64,000 nucleotides of DNA, from NCBI GenBank assembly GCA_030531005.1, contig JAUMTW010000002.1:140190-204189 (forward strand), given 5' to 3'. The notes below the pieces were generated by a model that was not told the DNA's origin, did no database searches, and saw only the letters and a program-made list of their open reading frames with translations. This DNA comes from Corynebacterium sp. Lineage in GTDB: Bacteria > Actinomycetota > Actinomycetes > Mycobacteriales > Mycobacteriaceae. Positions 36,258 to 46,093 of this stretch are shown here, one piece after another. How positions within the stretch are numbered: the stretch's first letter is position 1; each line of letters begins with the position of its first letter. The position numbers and the translations under genes were made by a program.

Positions 36258-36668
36258 ATGAGGAAAATCAATCGTTTCATTTCAGTGGCAATGTCTGCAG
36301 TTTTATTGATGTCCCCTTTGGCTCATGCTGAACCAGCTCTGAAGTCTCGGGAATCTCAATCTGCCGCAGAGGCAGTAGAGTCCGCCAAGGTCAGGGCGGC
36401 TGATAAGGCGAAGGCCGTATCCCTCTCACAAGAGTATCTCAGTAAAGCGAGCTACGTTGGTGATATCGAATGGGATAAAGCTTCGATTCAGTCTTACTCA
36501 GAAGGCAAAGCCTGGGTATTGGTTCCTGTAAATACAGGAAGCGATAAAGTGATTAAGTTCCACAGGATTGCTGTCGATCTTGATCAGGGCGAAGCTGTCA
36601 ATGTGCAGACATATGAGATCTCCGATCTTGGTTGCACTGCAGCTACAAACCAGATTTGCGGTGGTTGA
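36258..36668 (+). CDS. Small secreted protein, unknown
   Basis: 136 residues. Classic signal peptide (MRKINRFISVAMSAVLLMSP, cleavage likely after AHA at about residue 25). The mature part starts with a charged helical segment (KSRESQSAAEAVESAKVRAA), then a beta-rich region, and ends in DLGCTAATNQICGG with the only two cysteines, likely a disulfide. The size, Cys-containing Gly-Gly end and the tiny membrane protein that follows resemble secreted antimicrobial or signalling precursors, but no family is recognised. ATG with GGAG 8 nt upstream. Flanked by IS relics. Confidence 0.65.
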   Translation: MRKINRFISVAMSAVLLMSPLAHAEPALKSRESQSAAEAVESAKVRAADKAKAVSLSQEYLSKASYVGDIEWDKASIQSYSEGKAWVLVPVNTGSDKVIKFHRIAVDLDQGEAVNVQTYEISDLGCTAATNQICGG

Positions 36669-36669
36669 T

Positions 36670-36780
36670 ATGAGCAGCGAAACTATTCACCTCGCTATCA
36701 CCATATTTCTTCTCTCATATTCGGTATGTATAACTCTTATGTACATGCGCGAATCGAAAAAGAACAAGCCTCCATCGTAA
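36670..36780 (+). CDS. 36-residue membrane peptide
   Basis: MSSETIHLAITIFLLSYSVC, then ITLMYMRESKKNKPPS. One transmembrane helix followed by a basic cytoplasmic tail. Its ATG comes one base after the TGA of the secreted protein, so the two are almost certainly co-translated. Could be an immunity, anchoring or regulatory peptide; that is inference from the arrangement only. Confidence 0.6.
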   Translation: MSSETIHLAITIFLLSYSVCITLMYMRESKKNKPPS

Positions 36781-36899
36781 ACCGTGTGAGGCATATCGGC
36801 GCCTTTATCGATCGAAACCTAAGCTTGAGCCTTCGAGTACCTGCGAACAGTTCCAATAGCATTCATTATTGGAATGTTTATTTCCGCACTAGAGAAATA
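36781..36899. other. Short gap after the peptide cassette
   Basis: A weak stem (TCCAATA/TATTGGA, about 36850-36874) follows the 36-residue peptide gene; otherwise nothing visible. Confidence 0.3.
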
Positions 36900-37385
36900 G
36901 ATTAAAAATAGGGATAAGAATAATGCGTGAGCGCGTAGTCCCGCAGCATGGTGCGCAAGTGCTTATCCAGGTCAGCCAGGGGTTGTTGTGCGGGGAGGTA
37001 CCGGTAGCTACTGCGGGGTAGTCCCACGTATCGGCACGCTTGACGCTGAAAAATACCTGGGGTGCGCCCAAAAGCATTGATATTGCCCGGCGCTGTGATG
37101 CCGGGCTTGAGAGCTTTCCCTTGGCGATTTCTCCAAAGCCTGCGCACGTAGCATCTGATCAGCCAAAGTCGCTTGAGTAGGGAGTTTTCGTCCTTGAGAT
37201 TTTCAGCTCTTTAGCGCTGTCGACCGTGATGCCGGAGTATTGGCGCTGCCAGTTATTCAGCATCGCCGGTGACACCCTGAAGCGTTCGGGCGATCTCATC
37301 GTGAGACTGGCCGTTGGCGGCCATGGAGTCCGCATCCTTGCGAAGCCGGACGATGTGCTCCGGGCTGCGGCGAATCCGTTAAGAC
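36900..37385 (-). pseudogene. IS3-type transposase relic (OrfA and start of OrfB)
   Basis: Minus-strand remnant with frameshifts: RRSPEHIVRL..., MAANGQSHDEIARTL, LNNWQRQYSGITVDSAKELK from OrfA, then RQACRYVGLPRSSYRYLPAQ and a truncated DLDKHLRTMLRDYALTHYSY from the OrfB N-terminus. The element ends abruptly at about 36900. Inverted partner of the relic at 35847-36071. Confidence 0.8.
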
Positions 37386-37461
37386 ATTTGGCATTGCAGG
37401 CAAACAGGCTATCGACCTGCCGGCATTTCCGTTCACTACTTTCTTAGGCCTGCCCATACCG

Positions 37462-37467
37462 TAAACT
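37462..37467 (+). promoter_or_regulatory. -10 box of the rml operon, leaderless
   Basis: TAAACT, 7 nt before the rmlB ATG at 37475. No Shine-Dalgarno. Confidence 0.5.
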
Positions 37468-37474
37468 ACGTATT

Positions 37475-38485
37475 ATGGCTTCTACTCGCATGCTCGTTAC
37501 CGGTGGCGCTGGCTTTATTGGCACCAATTTCGTGCGCCATACCTTAGCCACCCGCCCGGATTACCGCATCACTGTGCTTGATGCCATGACCTATGCTGCA
37601 AATCCTCGCAATCTCGCCGGCCTGGATATTGACCTTGTAGTTGGCGATATTTGCAATCCAGAACTCGTCGATGCGCTGGTAGCAGACCATGATGTGGTGG
37701 TTCATTTCGCCGCAGAATCGCACAATGATAATTCTTTGACATCACCGGCGCCTTTCGTGCAGACCAATGTAATGGGTACCTTCAATATTCTCGAAGCAGT
37801 TCGCAAACACCGTCGCCGCCTCCACCACATCTCCACCGACGAAGTGTTCGGCGATTTACCCATTGATGATCCTGTACGTTTTCACGAGTACTCACCATAT
37901 CGCCCTTCCTCGCCGTATTCGGCTACCAAGGCCAGTGCGGATCATTTAGTACAAGCCTGGATTCGTTCCTTTGAGGTAGCGGCCACAATCTCAAATTGCT
38001 CGAACAATTATGGCCCTTACCAACATATTGAGAAGTTCATCCCCCGCCAGATCACCAATGTTTTATCCGAGCGCACCCCAAAGCTCTATGGTACCGGCGA
38101 ACAAATCCGTGATTGGATCCATGTCGATGATCACAATGAGGCCGTATTGCAGATTATCGAGCGCGGCCAGCTCGGGCAGACCTATCTTATTGGGGCGGAT
38201 AATGATCAGCTCAATAATAAAGCGATTATCAGCATGATCTTGGAACTCATGGGTAAAGATCCTGCTGACTTTGAGCATGTCGCAGATCGCCCTGGGCATG
38301 ATCAGCGCTATGCCATTAACGCTTCAAAGTTGCGCCGCGAACTGGGCTGGCAACCACAGTACACTGATACTGAAGGCATGCGTGCTGGTCTTGTCCAAAC
38401 CATTACTTGGTACCGCGAACATTCCTCTTGGTGGCAGGATTCGAAGCAAGCAGTAGAGGCCCAATATCAAGCTCGCGGCCAATAA
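37475..38485 (+). CDS. rmlB: dTDP-glucose 4,6-dehydratase
   Basis: 336 residues. Extended SDR: NAD motif VTGGAGFIGTNFVRH, catalytic ISTDEVFGDLP (Thr-Asp-Glu) and YSATKAS (YxxxK). Converts dTDP-glucose to dTDP-4-keto-6-deoxyglucose, step two of dTDP-L-rhamnose synthesis; rhamnose links arabinogalactan to peptidoglycan in this group. First of three rml genes on the strand. Confidence 0.93.
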   Translation: MASTRMLVTGGAGFIGTNFVRHTLATRPDYRITVLDAMTYAANPRNLAGLDIDLVVGDICNPELVDALVADHDVVVHFAAESHNDNSLTSPAPFVQTNVMGTFNILEAVRKHRRRLHHISTDEVFGDLPIDDPVRFHEYSPYRPSSPYSATKASADHLVQAWIRSFEVAATISNCSNNYGPYQHIEKFIPRQITNVLSERTPKLYGTGEQIRDWIHVDDHNEAVLQIIERGQLGQTYLIGADNDQLNNKAIISMILELMGKDPADFEHVADRPGHDQRYAINASKLRRELGWQPQYTDTEGMRAGLVQTITWYREHSSWWQDSKQAVEAQYQARGQ

Positions 38486-38579
38486 ACCTGATCCCCATAG
38501 TCAGATCGACTAGTTACAGGTCAGGGGCAATAAATAAGTACTACGCAGTCGTAAGTCGTAATATGAGAATGGAAAATTC

Positions 38580-39995
38580 ATGAAATTTGGGCAACCCCTG
38601 CAAGTAGAGACCACACCGATTGCTGACTTAGTTGTGATGCGCTTGAGCGTACACGGTGATGCCCGAGGCTGGTTTAAAGAGAATTGGCAGCGTGCCAAGT
38701 TTAGTGCTCTCCCTAGTGTGTCCCAAGCGCTAGAAACATTTCGCCCGATTCAAAACAATATTTCCTTTAATGAGCAACCCGGAGTCACCCGCGGACTTCA
38801 TGCTGAGCCTTGGGATAAATTAATCTCGGTTGCCACTGGCACAGTCTTTGGCGCCTGGTGTGACGTGCGCATAGATTCTGCAACCTATGGCAAAACTTTT
38901 TCTATGGAGATTAGTCCCGATATTGCGGTGTTTGTTCCACGCGGGGTTGCAAATGGATTTCAGGCACTAAAACCTGATACTTCCTACACGTATTTAGTAA
39001 ATGCGCATTGGTCTCCGCAGGCTACCTATGTAAATGTCAATGCAGCCGATCCACTTCTCGATATTCCCTGGCCAATCCCCTTGGATGATCCGCGCTGTAT
39101 TCGCAGTGAAAAAGATTTGGGGCACCCCAACCTCGCGGAGACTTCTGGAGTCCAACCACCGGCAATGCTAATTATCGGGGCGCAAGGCCAAGTGGGCCGG
39201 GCATTGCAGACCCAATTTCCCGCAGCCACAGCCTTGGATGCAAAGCAATTAGACCTTACTATGGATTTTGATGCCTTAGAGACAGCATTGGATTGGTCGC
39301 AGTATTCAGTAGTATGCAATGCGGCTGCATATACTAAAGTCGACGCGGCGGAGACTCACACTGCGCAATGTTGGCAGGTTAATGCAATTGCCGTGCGCAA
39401 TCTTGCGGCCTTAGCAGAGCGGTATGATTTCTGCCTGGTACATTTTTCCACCGATTATGTTTTCGATGGCACTGCCAGCTGCTATGCAGAGGATGCGCCT
39501 TTAGCTCCACTCAACGTCTATGGTCAATCTAAAGCTGCAGGCGAGCTAGCGGCAACTACCACCCGCCGACATTATGTGTTGCGCACCGCTTGGGTTGTGG
39601 GTGATGGCAATAATTTTGTACGCACCATGGATCAATTAGCAGCACGGGAAATAAGCCCGACGGTAGTCAACGATCAATTTGGACGATTAAGTTTCACACG
39701 CGATATTGCTGCAGCTGTTGCACACTTACTCGCCGGCGCACATCCCTATGGGGTGTATAACTGCACTAATAGCGGTGCGATTACCAGCTGGTTTGATATT
39801 GCACATGCAGTTTATTCTGCGCGCGCTAAACAAGATCTTGTGCGTCCTGTTTCAACTGAAGATTATGGAGCTGATAAACAACTCGCAGCACGTCCCCGAA
39901 ACTCTGTTTTAGCCCTTGATAAGTTGGCGGCTACTGGTTTTCTTCCGCGTCGATGGGAAGATGCCCTAGCAGAATACCTTCGGGAGCTTCCTTGA
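38580..39995 (+). CDS. rmlCD: Fused dTDP-4-keto-rhamnose 3,5-epimerase / 4-reductase
   Basis: 471 residues. N-terminal RmlC cupin (about 1-185: GDARGWFKENWQR, GVTRGLHAEPWDKL with catalytic His, VFVPRGVANGFQAL) joined directly to an RmlD reductase (about 195-471: LIIGAQGQVGRALQ, VHFSTDYVFDG, YGQSKAAGE, RTAWVVG). The two last steps of dTDP-L-rhamnose synthesis in one chain; this fusion is known in corynebacteria. The RmlC half is somewhat short. 94 nt after rmlB. Confidence 0.9.
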   Translation: MKFGQPLQVETTPIADLVVMRLSVHGDARGWFKENWQRAKFSALPSVSQALETFRPIQNNISFNEQPGVTRGLHAEPWDKLISVATGTVFGAWCDVRIDSATYGKTFSMEISPDIAVFVPRGVANGFQALKPDTSYTYLVNAHWSPQATYVNVNAADPLLDIPWPIPLDDPRCIRSEKDLGHPNLAETSGVQPPAMLIIGAQGQVGRALQTQFPAATALDAKQLDLTMDFDALETALDWSQYSVVCNAAAYTKVDAAETHTAQCWQVNAIAVRNLAALAERYDFCLVHFSTDYVFDGTASCYAEDAPLAPLNVYGQSKAAGELAATTTRRHYVLRTAWVVGDGNNFVRTMDQLAAREISPTVVNDQFGRLSFTRDIAAAVAHLLAGAHPYGVYNCTNSGAITSWFDIAHAVYSARAKQDLVRPVSTEDYGADKQLAARPRNSVLALDKLAATGFLPRRWEDALAEYLRELP

Positions 39996-40058
39996 AAAAA
40001 GACATGAATGCTGCTCTTTAATGGTGCTGTTGACGGGGTGCGCCTAGACTAGGAAACC

Positions 40059-40928
40059 ATGAAAGGCATTATTCTGGCCGGTGGGACCGGTAGTCGACTG
40101 CATCCAGTAACCCTGGGTATATCCAAGCAGTTGATGCCAATTTATGACAAACCAATGATCTATTACCCGCTGACGACTTTGATCTCCGCAGGTATCCGAG
40201 AGATTTTAATCATCACCACGCCAGAGGATCAGCATGCTTTCCAGCGTTTACTTGGGGACGGCAACCAATGGGGTTTGGATTTTTGTTATGCCGTTCAGCC
40301 TACCCCTGAGGGCATTGCCCAAGCCTTTAGTATTGGCGCAGATTTTATTGGCGATGATGCCGTGGCTTTAGCTTTGGGCGATAATATTTTTGATGGTCAC
40401 CGCTTAGGGGAGGCCTTGGGGCAGTACCATGATCCAGCTGGGGGCACGGTTTTTGCCTATGAGGTCTCTGATCCGCAGCGCTATGGTGTGGTGAGTTTTG
40501 ATACAAACAATGTTGCCACCGCTATTGAAGAAAAACCCACCAACCCACAATCTTCCTTTGCAGTGGTTGGTTTGTACTTCTATGCCAATGATGTGGTGGA
40601 CATTGCGCGCACCATTACTCCTTCTGCACGCGGAGAGCTAGAGATCACTGCCATCAACGAGCACTATCTGCGTCAAGGACGTCTGCGTGTACATCGCTTA
40701 CAACGTGGCGATGTGTGGTTGGATACCGGCACTATTGATTCCATGAGTGAGGCCAGCTCCTATGTGGAAGTACTACAAAAGCGTACAGGAGTGATTATTG
40801 GCTCGCCTGAGGTAGCTGCCTGGCAAGCAGGCTTTATTAGCGCGGAGCAGTGTGCAGCCTTGGCACATCCGCTGCGTAAATCTGGTTATGGAGAGTATGT
40901 TTTGCGCGCGCTTGCGGCAGCGAATTAA
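40059..40928 (+). CDS. rmlA: Glucose-1-phosphate thymidylyltransferase
   Basis: 289 residues. Nucleotidyltransferase signature [48 protein letters not shown] and the metal-binding [11 protein letters not shown]. Makes dTDP-glucose from dTTP and glucose 1-phosphate, the entry step. TAGACT lies 10 nt before the ATG. Third rml gene; ended by a good terminator. Confidence 0.95.
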   Translation: MKGIILAGGTGSRLHPVTLGISKQLMPIYDKPMIYYPLTTLISAGIREILIITTPEDQHAFQRLLGDGNQWGLDFCYAVQPTPEGIAQAFSIGADFIGDDAVALALGDNIFDGHRLGEALGQYHDPAGGTVFAYEVSDPQRYGVVSFDTNNVATAIEEKPTNPQSSFAVVGLYFYANDVVDIARTITPSARGELEITAINEHYLRQGRLRVHRLQRGDVWLDTGTIDSMSEASSYVEVLQKRTGVIIGSPEVAAWQAGFISAEQCAALAHPLRKSGYGEYVLRALAAAN

Positions 40929-40960
40929 TCAGCGGTGCTAAATACTCACGCGGTATAAGA

Positions 40961-41000
40961 AAAACAGCACCTAGAAAAGTATTCCGGGTGCTGTTTATTT
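40961..41000 (+). terminator. Terminator of the rml operon
   Basis: AAACAGCACC / GGGTGCTGTTT arms (about 40962-40971, 40986-40996), then ATTTTACC. Confidence 0.8.
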
Positions 41001-41040
41001 TACCTTAAGAATGATCACTCAGTGGGCTATCACTCAGTTT

Positions 41041-41853
41041 TTAGATGCTGGCGAGGTACTCGCCTACGACCTCATGGCCTTTTTGGTTCAAATGCACGGG
41101 CATATTAAATGGGCTGCCAGTCAAATCTACTAGTCCGCCCCAGTAGCGGTCTTCATCATTAGCACACATGCTATGGCCATAGGTCAGGGGCTTCAAATCC
41201 ACGAACTCCACGCCCGTGGCGACAGCAAGATCAACATTCATCCACTGTGCTTGATTTTCCCAGTAGACAACTAGCGGTCCAGGAATGGTGTCATGAATGT
41301 TGGGAATGACGTGGAAAAGACATACGTTGCTCTGATCGGTAATCGAAGCATATCCGACCAACTGGATACGGGCATTTGGCGCTGCGGCGCGGATTCGCTC
41401 AATTTGTGGAACCATGGCATCCACGAAGCGCTGCCGAACTTCGGCATCACTGATGTTGACATTGTTGTAGGTGTCGTTGAAGCCAACGGTAAGAACGACG
41501 CGCTCGGTAGCGGCATTCAAGGCGCCATCATCAAGGGCCATTTGCACCTGTACTGGCATCTGCGCTTGAATATTCGTCCCAGCACCCGAGAATGTAATGG
41601 TTCCAGAACAGGAATAATTATGGGTAACCAGGCCTAGATGGCGAGCGGCTTGCTCTGCATAACTATTATCCGAGGTAACGCACAATACGTTTGGATCTTC
41701 ATTCTTCAACGTCTCAACGACATTGCCATCGGAAATTACGGAATCACCGAAAATCACCATATTTCGCTCTTGGGCCGTAGCAACGTTCGGGGTACTGATA
41801 CCCGCCACGATGGCTGCTAGCAAGGTACAAATAGCAAGCACTTTACGCAACAT
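41041..41853 (-). CDS. Secreted SGNH/GDSL hydrolase
   Basis: 270 residues. Signal peptide (LRKVLAICTLLAAIVAGIST, cut near AQA/ER about residue 28). Block I MVIFGDSVISDG with nucleophile Ser, block III VGFNDTYNN in place of GxND, and C-terminal HLNQKGHEVVGEYL carrying the catalytic His; several Cys (C57, C82 and two near FHV and HSM regions) suggest disulfides. Actinobacterial relatives are secreted esterases/lipases. ATG preceded by GGAGAAGATTTT. Confidence 0.82.
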   Translation of the reverse strand: MLRKVLAICTLLAAIVAGISTPNVATAQERNMVIFGDSVISDGNVVETLKNEDPNVLCVTSDNSYAEQAARHLGLVTHNYSCSGTITFSGAGTNIQAQMPVQVQMALDDGALNAATERVVLTVGFNDTYNNVNISDAEVRQRFVDAMVPQIERIRAAAPNARIQLVGYASITDQSNVCLFHVIPNIHDTIPGPLVVYWENQAQWMNVDLAVATGVEFVDLKPLTYGHSMCANDEDRYWGGLVDLTGSPFNMPVHLNQKGHEVVGEYLASI

Positions 41854-42023
41854 AAAATCTTCTCCTTCTTAAACTCTAGTTCTTATATCTCATGTAGATG
41901 CCCCAGTGTTATCGCTGGGATTTAACATGCTTGCAAAACGGCTGCACTATAAAGTTCGAACTCAGCCCCAAAAAGATTCAATAGTTCCCAATGACTCAGT
42001 TCACTGACATAATACATAGCAAC

Positions 42024-42056
42024 ATCCGCCCCACTCAGAGCGAGTGAAGCGGATGA
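42024..42056 (-). terminator. Hairpin after the DUF5692 gene
   Basis: CATCCGC/GCGGATG outer arms (42024-42030, 42050-42056) with an inner CACTC/GAGTG pair. T tail is poor on the minus strand; possible terminator. The rest of the 41854-42126 gap shows no gene. Confidence 0.4.
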
Positions 42057-42126
42057 AATATATTGCGTTTTGCGCCTTTGAGTTTCTCTCGTAGCTACTA
42101 GCAGCTCACTGGTGCAGCCAGGGATC

Positions 42127-43110
42127 CTAGGCTTGTTGCATACGGCGATCCTCGGCGAGGATGGAACGATCTGCTTCAGCGGCCAGGGCCAAGTTTTCGG
42201 CAACCATTGCCTGGTAAGCAGGAGTGTCGTCGTAGATGGTGTCGCGTAGTGGGTTACGGCCACGAACACGGATGCGGTGGATCTGCCATACCAATACAGC
42301 GATGTTCACAGCCAAGGAGATAAAGGAAACGGTGAACAAAGCAGCGGTGTTATGGGAAGCATCAACGGCGAAGGCAGAGTCGGTAACGAAGCCAGGTACT
42401 GCCATGGTAAACATCATCCACAGGGCCAAGGTGCTAGCGCGGTACTGGAGCCAGGTGCCCTTCTTGATAAGGAAGGCTGGGATGGTGCAGGAGATAAGCA
42501 GGGCGGCACCAGCGTAGAAGGCGTGGTCGCCAACGCAGTTGTAGACATAGGCGAAGTTCCAGAGATCATAAGCGACGATCCAGAACCACATCATGTCCGG
42601 CCAGACCATATCGCGGTTACGATCGCGGGTGATCATGATGCTTGCCCAACCGCAAATGGTGATCAGGTTGATCAAGCCGGCAACGCCGTTCATGTAGTTC
42701 CAGGAACCAGAGACCATGTAGACGCCATCGACCATACCATCAGCGTTCATCGCACCAACTTGGAAGTCACGGATACATGCTTCCAAAATATTGATGCCAA
42801 GAATCGCCGGCGGGAAGAGCAGCGCCCACTTATTGGAATTGATCTTGTCGTGGTAGCGCAAGAGCATGAATCCCAGCACACCAGCAAGCGCTGAATAGAC
42901 TTTGACCCAGTGGAACCAGGTGCCGGTGGAAGAATCCGCGCCGGCGGTGTTAGGCCATACGAAGATGGTCAGCAAGATCGGCAAGCCAATATAGATGGCC
43001 CAAGAGAGTTGGCGCGAACGTCGGGTGAGATCCGCCATAATAATAAGGGCGGCAAGTACTCCAAACCAGGCGAGCCAGGAATACCACGGAATTGAATCAA
43101 AAAGGAACAT
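42127..43110 (-). CDS. DUF5692-like polytopic membrane protein
   Basis: 327 residues with about eight hydrophobic helices, many Trp and Tyr (MFLFDSIPWYSWLAWFGVL; WPDMMWFWIVAYDLWNFAYV). The pattern fits the DUF5692 family, of unknown function. Start ATG at 43110 after GAGGGAGTGG; the frame is open to 43308 but the extra residues do not look like membrane protein. Divergent from a TetR-type gene, which probably controls it. Confidence 0.75.
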   Translation of the reverse strand: MFLFDSIPWYSWLAWFGVLAALIIMADLTRRSRQLSWAIYIGLPILLTIFVWPNTAGADSSTGTWFHWVKVYSALAGVLGFMLLRYHDKINSNKWALLFPPAILGINILEACIRDFQVGAMNADGMVDGVYMVSGSWNYMNGVAGLINLITICGWASIMITRDRNRDMVWPDMMWFWIVAYDLWNFAYVYNCVGDHAFYAGAALLISCTIPAFLIKKGTWLQYRASTLALWMMFTMAVPGFVTDSAFAVDASHNTAALFTVSFISLAVNIAVLVWQIHRIRVRGRNPLRDTIYDDTPAYQAMVAENLALAAEADRSILAEDRRMQQA

Positions 43111-43394
43111 TGTTCCACTCCCTCTGATAATCAGGTGTGACACTGTCCATTTGCCCAGTTTCGCTTCTATTTTTACATCAGCCTTTGCAATGGCTGCGCG
43201 TGAGAAGCCTCCTGGCCCCTTCAGGACTGTGTCCCAAAAATCATTTGCACACTCCATTATAATTTTCAGGTTTCTGTCAGGCCATAGACAGGTTTCAAGT
43301 AGCGTCAAAAATTTAAAAATTCTTTTCCGTGCATGTCACGGTAAGTTTTTCACGAATTTTTGCAACAGTAATAGCACACCGTCTAAATATCTGG

Positions 43395-43400
43395 TATGGT
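43395..43400 (+). promoter_or_regulatory. Extended -10 of the TetR gene, leaderless
   Basis: TGG then TATGGT, 6 nt before the ATG at 43407. Confidence 0.45.
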
Positions 43401-43406
43401 GAAAAT

Positions 43407-44021
43407 ATGAACCGCAATTCGCTTCGCACCCGGGAAGCGCTTACAGCCTCGCTCAAAAAGCAACTGATAAGTATCCCGCTCAATAAAATTACCGTCTCTT
43501 CATTAGTGGAGGACGCCGGTATCACCCGCCAAGCCTTCTACTACCACTTTCACGACATCTACGAACTCGTAGAGTGGGTATTTACCAACGAGGTAGCCGA
43601 ACACATCCTCACCCACGCAAGTCTGGCCGAGTGGTACCACGGCTTAGAAATGCTGCTGGACTACTTCCAGCGCAACAGGGTTCAAGTACTTTCTGTCATC
43701 GAGAGCCTGGATTACCAGAACCTTGAACGATTCTTCTACGACTCGTTCTCCCAAATGATGCACGCTGTGGTCGATGACGTTATCGAAGCCGGCAAAGATT
43801 CAATTCCCGCACTGGCAAACGTACGCAGTGCCGATAAAGCATTTGTTATCCAGCACTTTACTGCCGCCGTTGTTGGGCACACCTCGTACTGGATCAATGA
43901 CGGTATGAAGGATGACCCGCATGCCTTAGTTGCCCGTATGCAACGCATTATGACAGGACAGGTGGCCGAATCGTTAATCCGGCTCTATGATTTCAACATT
44001 CCCCGAAATAGCGCTCATTAA
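43407..44021 (+). CDS. TetR/AcrR-family regulator
   Basis: 204 residues. N-terminal TetR HTH (about 9-55: ITVSSLVEDAGITRQAFYYH then FHDIYELVEWVF) and a helical C-terminal domain of the TetR_C/DhaS-like type. Divergent from the DUF5692 gene with a ~296-bp shared upstream region, the usual layout for a local repressor. Ligand unknown. Confidence 0.85.
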   Translation: MNRNSLRTREALTASLKKQLISIPLNKITVSSLVEDAGITRQAFYYHFHDIYELVEWVFTNEVAEHILTHASLAEWYHGLEMLLDYFQRNRVQVLSVIESLDYQNLERFFYDSFSQMMHAVVDDVIEAGKDSIPALANVRSADKAFVIQHFTAAVVGHTSYWINDGMKDDPHALVARMQRIMTGQVAESLIRLYDFNIPRNSAH

Positions 44022-44220
44022 GCACTTGTCCTGGCATGCCGCCCTCAAAGAGTTCTCCCAACGGGCAGCCCACCTAAAACTGGCGCAGCGCCCTCGTCCA
44101 CTACCACTGCAAACCCAGCCTCCATACAAAACAACCGCAGCTCAGAACGTTGCTGCGGTTGTCTTCAGAATTCAGATATCCGCACCCACAGATCATGTTG
44201 GTACATTGTGCGGTGACACT

Positions 44221-44856
44221 TTAGTGCCCGCGCGCGATCCACTCTTCGACGTCTCCTGCTTCTTGACCAATGGTGGTCTCTGGGCCATGCCCCGTAAGCA
44301 CCCTAGTATCAGCTGGCAACACTAAGAGCTGTCCTTGAATAGAGCGGATAATCGTATCGAAGTCACTATATGAGCGCCCCGTTGCCCCTGGTCCACCTTG
44401 AAATAAGGTATCCCCACTCAACAGCACACCACCTGCTAATTCCGGAGCATAGAAGCACACCGATCCTGGGGAATGCCCTGGGGTGTGCAATACCTGCAAC
44501 CGGATGCCAGCGATCTCTAATTCTTGTATGGCGGCAAGATCGTAATCTGGCTTGTAATCGGGGTGCACCATGTCCCATAGTGGCAGGTCTGCAGCATGGA
44601 GATATACCGGTGCATCCCAGCACTTAGCTGCTGCCACCGCCTGGGAACAGTGGTCATCATGGGCGTGGGTGAGCACGATGGCTTGCACCTTACGTCCATG
44701 AATGACTGCATCAACGGCATCAAGGTCGTGGGCGGGATCAATGATAATGACTTCTGAATCATCACCGATGACCCACACATTATTGTTGACCTCCCAGGTA
44801 CCGCCATCGAGAGAGAAGGTACCAGAAGTTTCTACATGTTGAATCCGCGCACTCAT
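44221..44856 (-). CDS. Metallo-beta-lactamase-fold hydrolase of the MSH-dehydrogenase operon
   Basis: 211 residues. Binuclear metal site HAHDDH in [13 protein letters not shown], further His in [12 protein letters not shown], Asp in [11 protein letters not shown] and His in [10 protein letters not shown]: a glyoxalase II-like hydrolase. Overlaps the upstream dehydrogenase gene by 4 nt (ATGA). This pairing is conserved in actinobacteria; hydrolysis of S-formylmycothiol, the dehydrogenase product, is a reasonable but inferred role. Confidence 0.85.
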   Translation of the reverse strand: MSARIQHVETSGTFSLDGGTWEVNNNVWVIGDDSEVIIIDPAHDLDAVDAVIHGRKVQAIVLTHAHDDHCSQAVAAAKCWDAPVYLHAADLPLWDMVHPDYKPDYDLAAIQELEIAGIRLQVLHTPGHSPGSVCFYAPELAGGVLLSGDTLFQGGPGATGRSYSDFDTIIRSIQGQLLVLPADTRVLTGHGPETTIGQEAGDVEEWIARGH

Positions 44857-45959
44857 ACTGCTGCCCCTTCAATTTCGACGACGCTGCGCAAGACTTTGCC
44901 CTGCTTCATTGTTTCAAAGGCTGCACCAACCTGGTCTAGGCGGATGCGCTCACTCACGAAAGCATCTAAGTCTAGATCTCCAGCCAAGTATTGGGCTACA
45001 TAGGCGGGAAAATCGCGGCTTGGCAAGGTATCGCCATACCAAGATGGACGCACCGATCCACCGTGGCTAAACACAGTAGCCAAATCCATCTCTACAGTGG
45101 TACCAGGTGCTGGTACACCGACTAAGACCACGCGGCCGGCAAGATCACGAGCGGCAAACGCTTGCGAGTAGGTTTGAGCAGTACCCGCGGCATCGATGAC
45201 CACATCAGCACCAAACCCTCCAGTGTGCTCTTGGATAGCACTCACCGCATCAGTGGTTGTAGCATCAACAAGGACCTCTGCCCCAAAATGCTGCGCCCAC
45301 TGCAGCTTGCGAGCATCAATGTCTACGGCGATAATGCGGCTGGCACCAGCTAATTTTGCGCCGGCGATAGCCGCGCAGCCTACACCACCGCACCCAATCA
45401 CGGCCACAGTCTCGCCGCGACGTACTTCTCCGGTATTTAAAGTAGCCCCTAGGCCTGCAGAAACCCCACAGCCCAATAATCCAACGGCGTGGAGCTGGGC
45501 ACGGCTTAAATCTTCTGGAATTTTGGTGCATTGCCCTGCTGCAACGAGGGTCTTCTCGGCGAAAGAACCAATGCCCAGCGCTGCTTCTAATTCGGTGCCA
45601 TCTTCGAGGGTCATCTTGCGTGAGGCATTATGGGTGGCAAAGCAGTACTGCGGCTGACCTTTGGCACAGGCACGGCATTCTCCACAGACAGCACGCCAAT
45701 TAAGGATCACGTGATCCCCGGGTGCCACGTTAGTTACGCCCTCACCCACTTCTTCAACGATTGCAGAGGATTCATGGCCTAGCAGGTACGGAAAGTTATC
45801 GCCCACCCCGCCGGCAACATAATGCTCATCAGTTTGGCAAACACCACAACTGACAACGCGGACGATCACATCTCCTGGACCCGGATCCGGGATCATAATG
45901 GTCTCCACAGAAACAGGAGCGCCCTTCGCTGTTGCTACTACACCTTGTACTTTTTGCAT
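44853..45959 (-). CDS. S-(hydroxymethyl)mycothiol dehydrogenase / MSNO reductase
   Basis: 368 residues, zinc-type medium-chain alcohol dehydrogenase of class III type. Catalytic Zn residues [10 protein letters not shown] and [12 protein letters not shown], structural Zn cysteines [18 protein letters not shown] motif [21 protein letters not shown]. Oxidises formaldehyde-mycothiol adduct and reduces S-nitrosomycothiol. Start chosen at ATG 45959 ([13 protein letters not shown]), as in the family; the frame is open to 46037. Pairs with mshA in the window and with the downstream hydrolase. Confidence 0.88.
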   Translation of the reverse strand: MQKVQGVVATAKGAPVSVETIMIPDPGPGDVIVRVVSCGVCQTDEHYVAGGVGDNFPYLLGHESSAIVEEVGEGVTNVAPGDHVILNWRAVCGECRACAKGQPQYCFATHNASRKMTLEDGTELEAALGIGSFAEKTLVAAGQCTKIPEDLSRAQLHAVGLLGCGVSAGLGATLNTGEVRRGETVAVIGCGGVGCAAIAGAKLAGASRIIAVDIDARKLQWAQHFGAEVLVDATTTDAVSAIQEHTGGFGADVVIDAAGTAQTYSQAFAARDLAGRVVLVGVPAPGTTVEMDLATVFSHGGSVRPSWYGDTLPSRDFPAYVAQYLAGDLDLDAFVSERIRLDQVGAAFETMKQGKVLRSVVEIEGAAV

Positions 45960-46093
45960 GTGCCCCAGCCTACCGATGAAGGGTGATTGCTGCTTTAAGG
46001 GTTCTGAGGGCTTAAGGCAGATTGGCTGCTCCGACAATCATTCGATGGAACCCCACTGGAATACAAGATCGCCATCTAGTCGTTAGATAAAAT

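Noticed and set aside
41922..42269. 115-codon minus-strand frame
   Set aside because: Overlaps the 3' end of the DUF5692 gene in another frame and has no signals of its own.
42277..42894. 205-codon plus-strand frame
   Set aside because: Opposite the DUF5692 gene, odd composition (Gly, His, Gln rich); shadow of a membrane protein gene.
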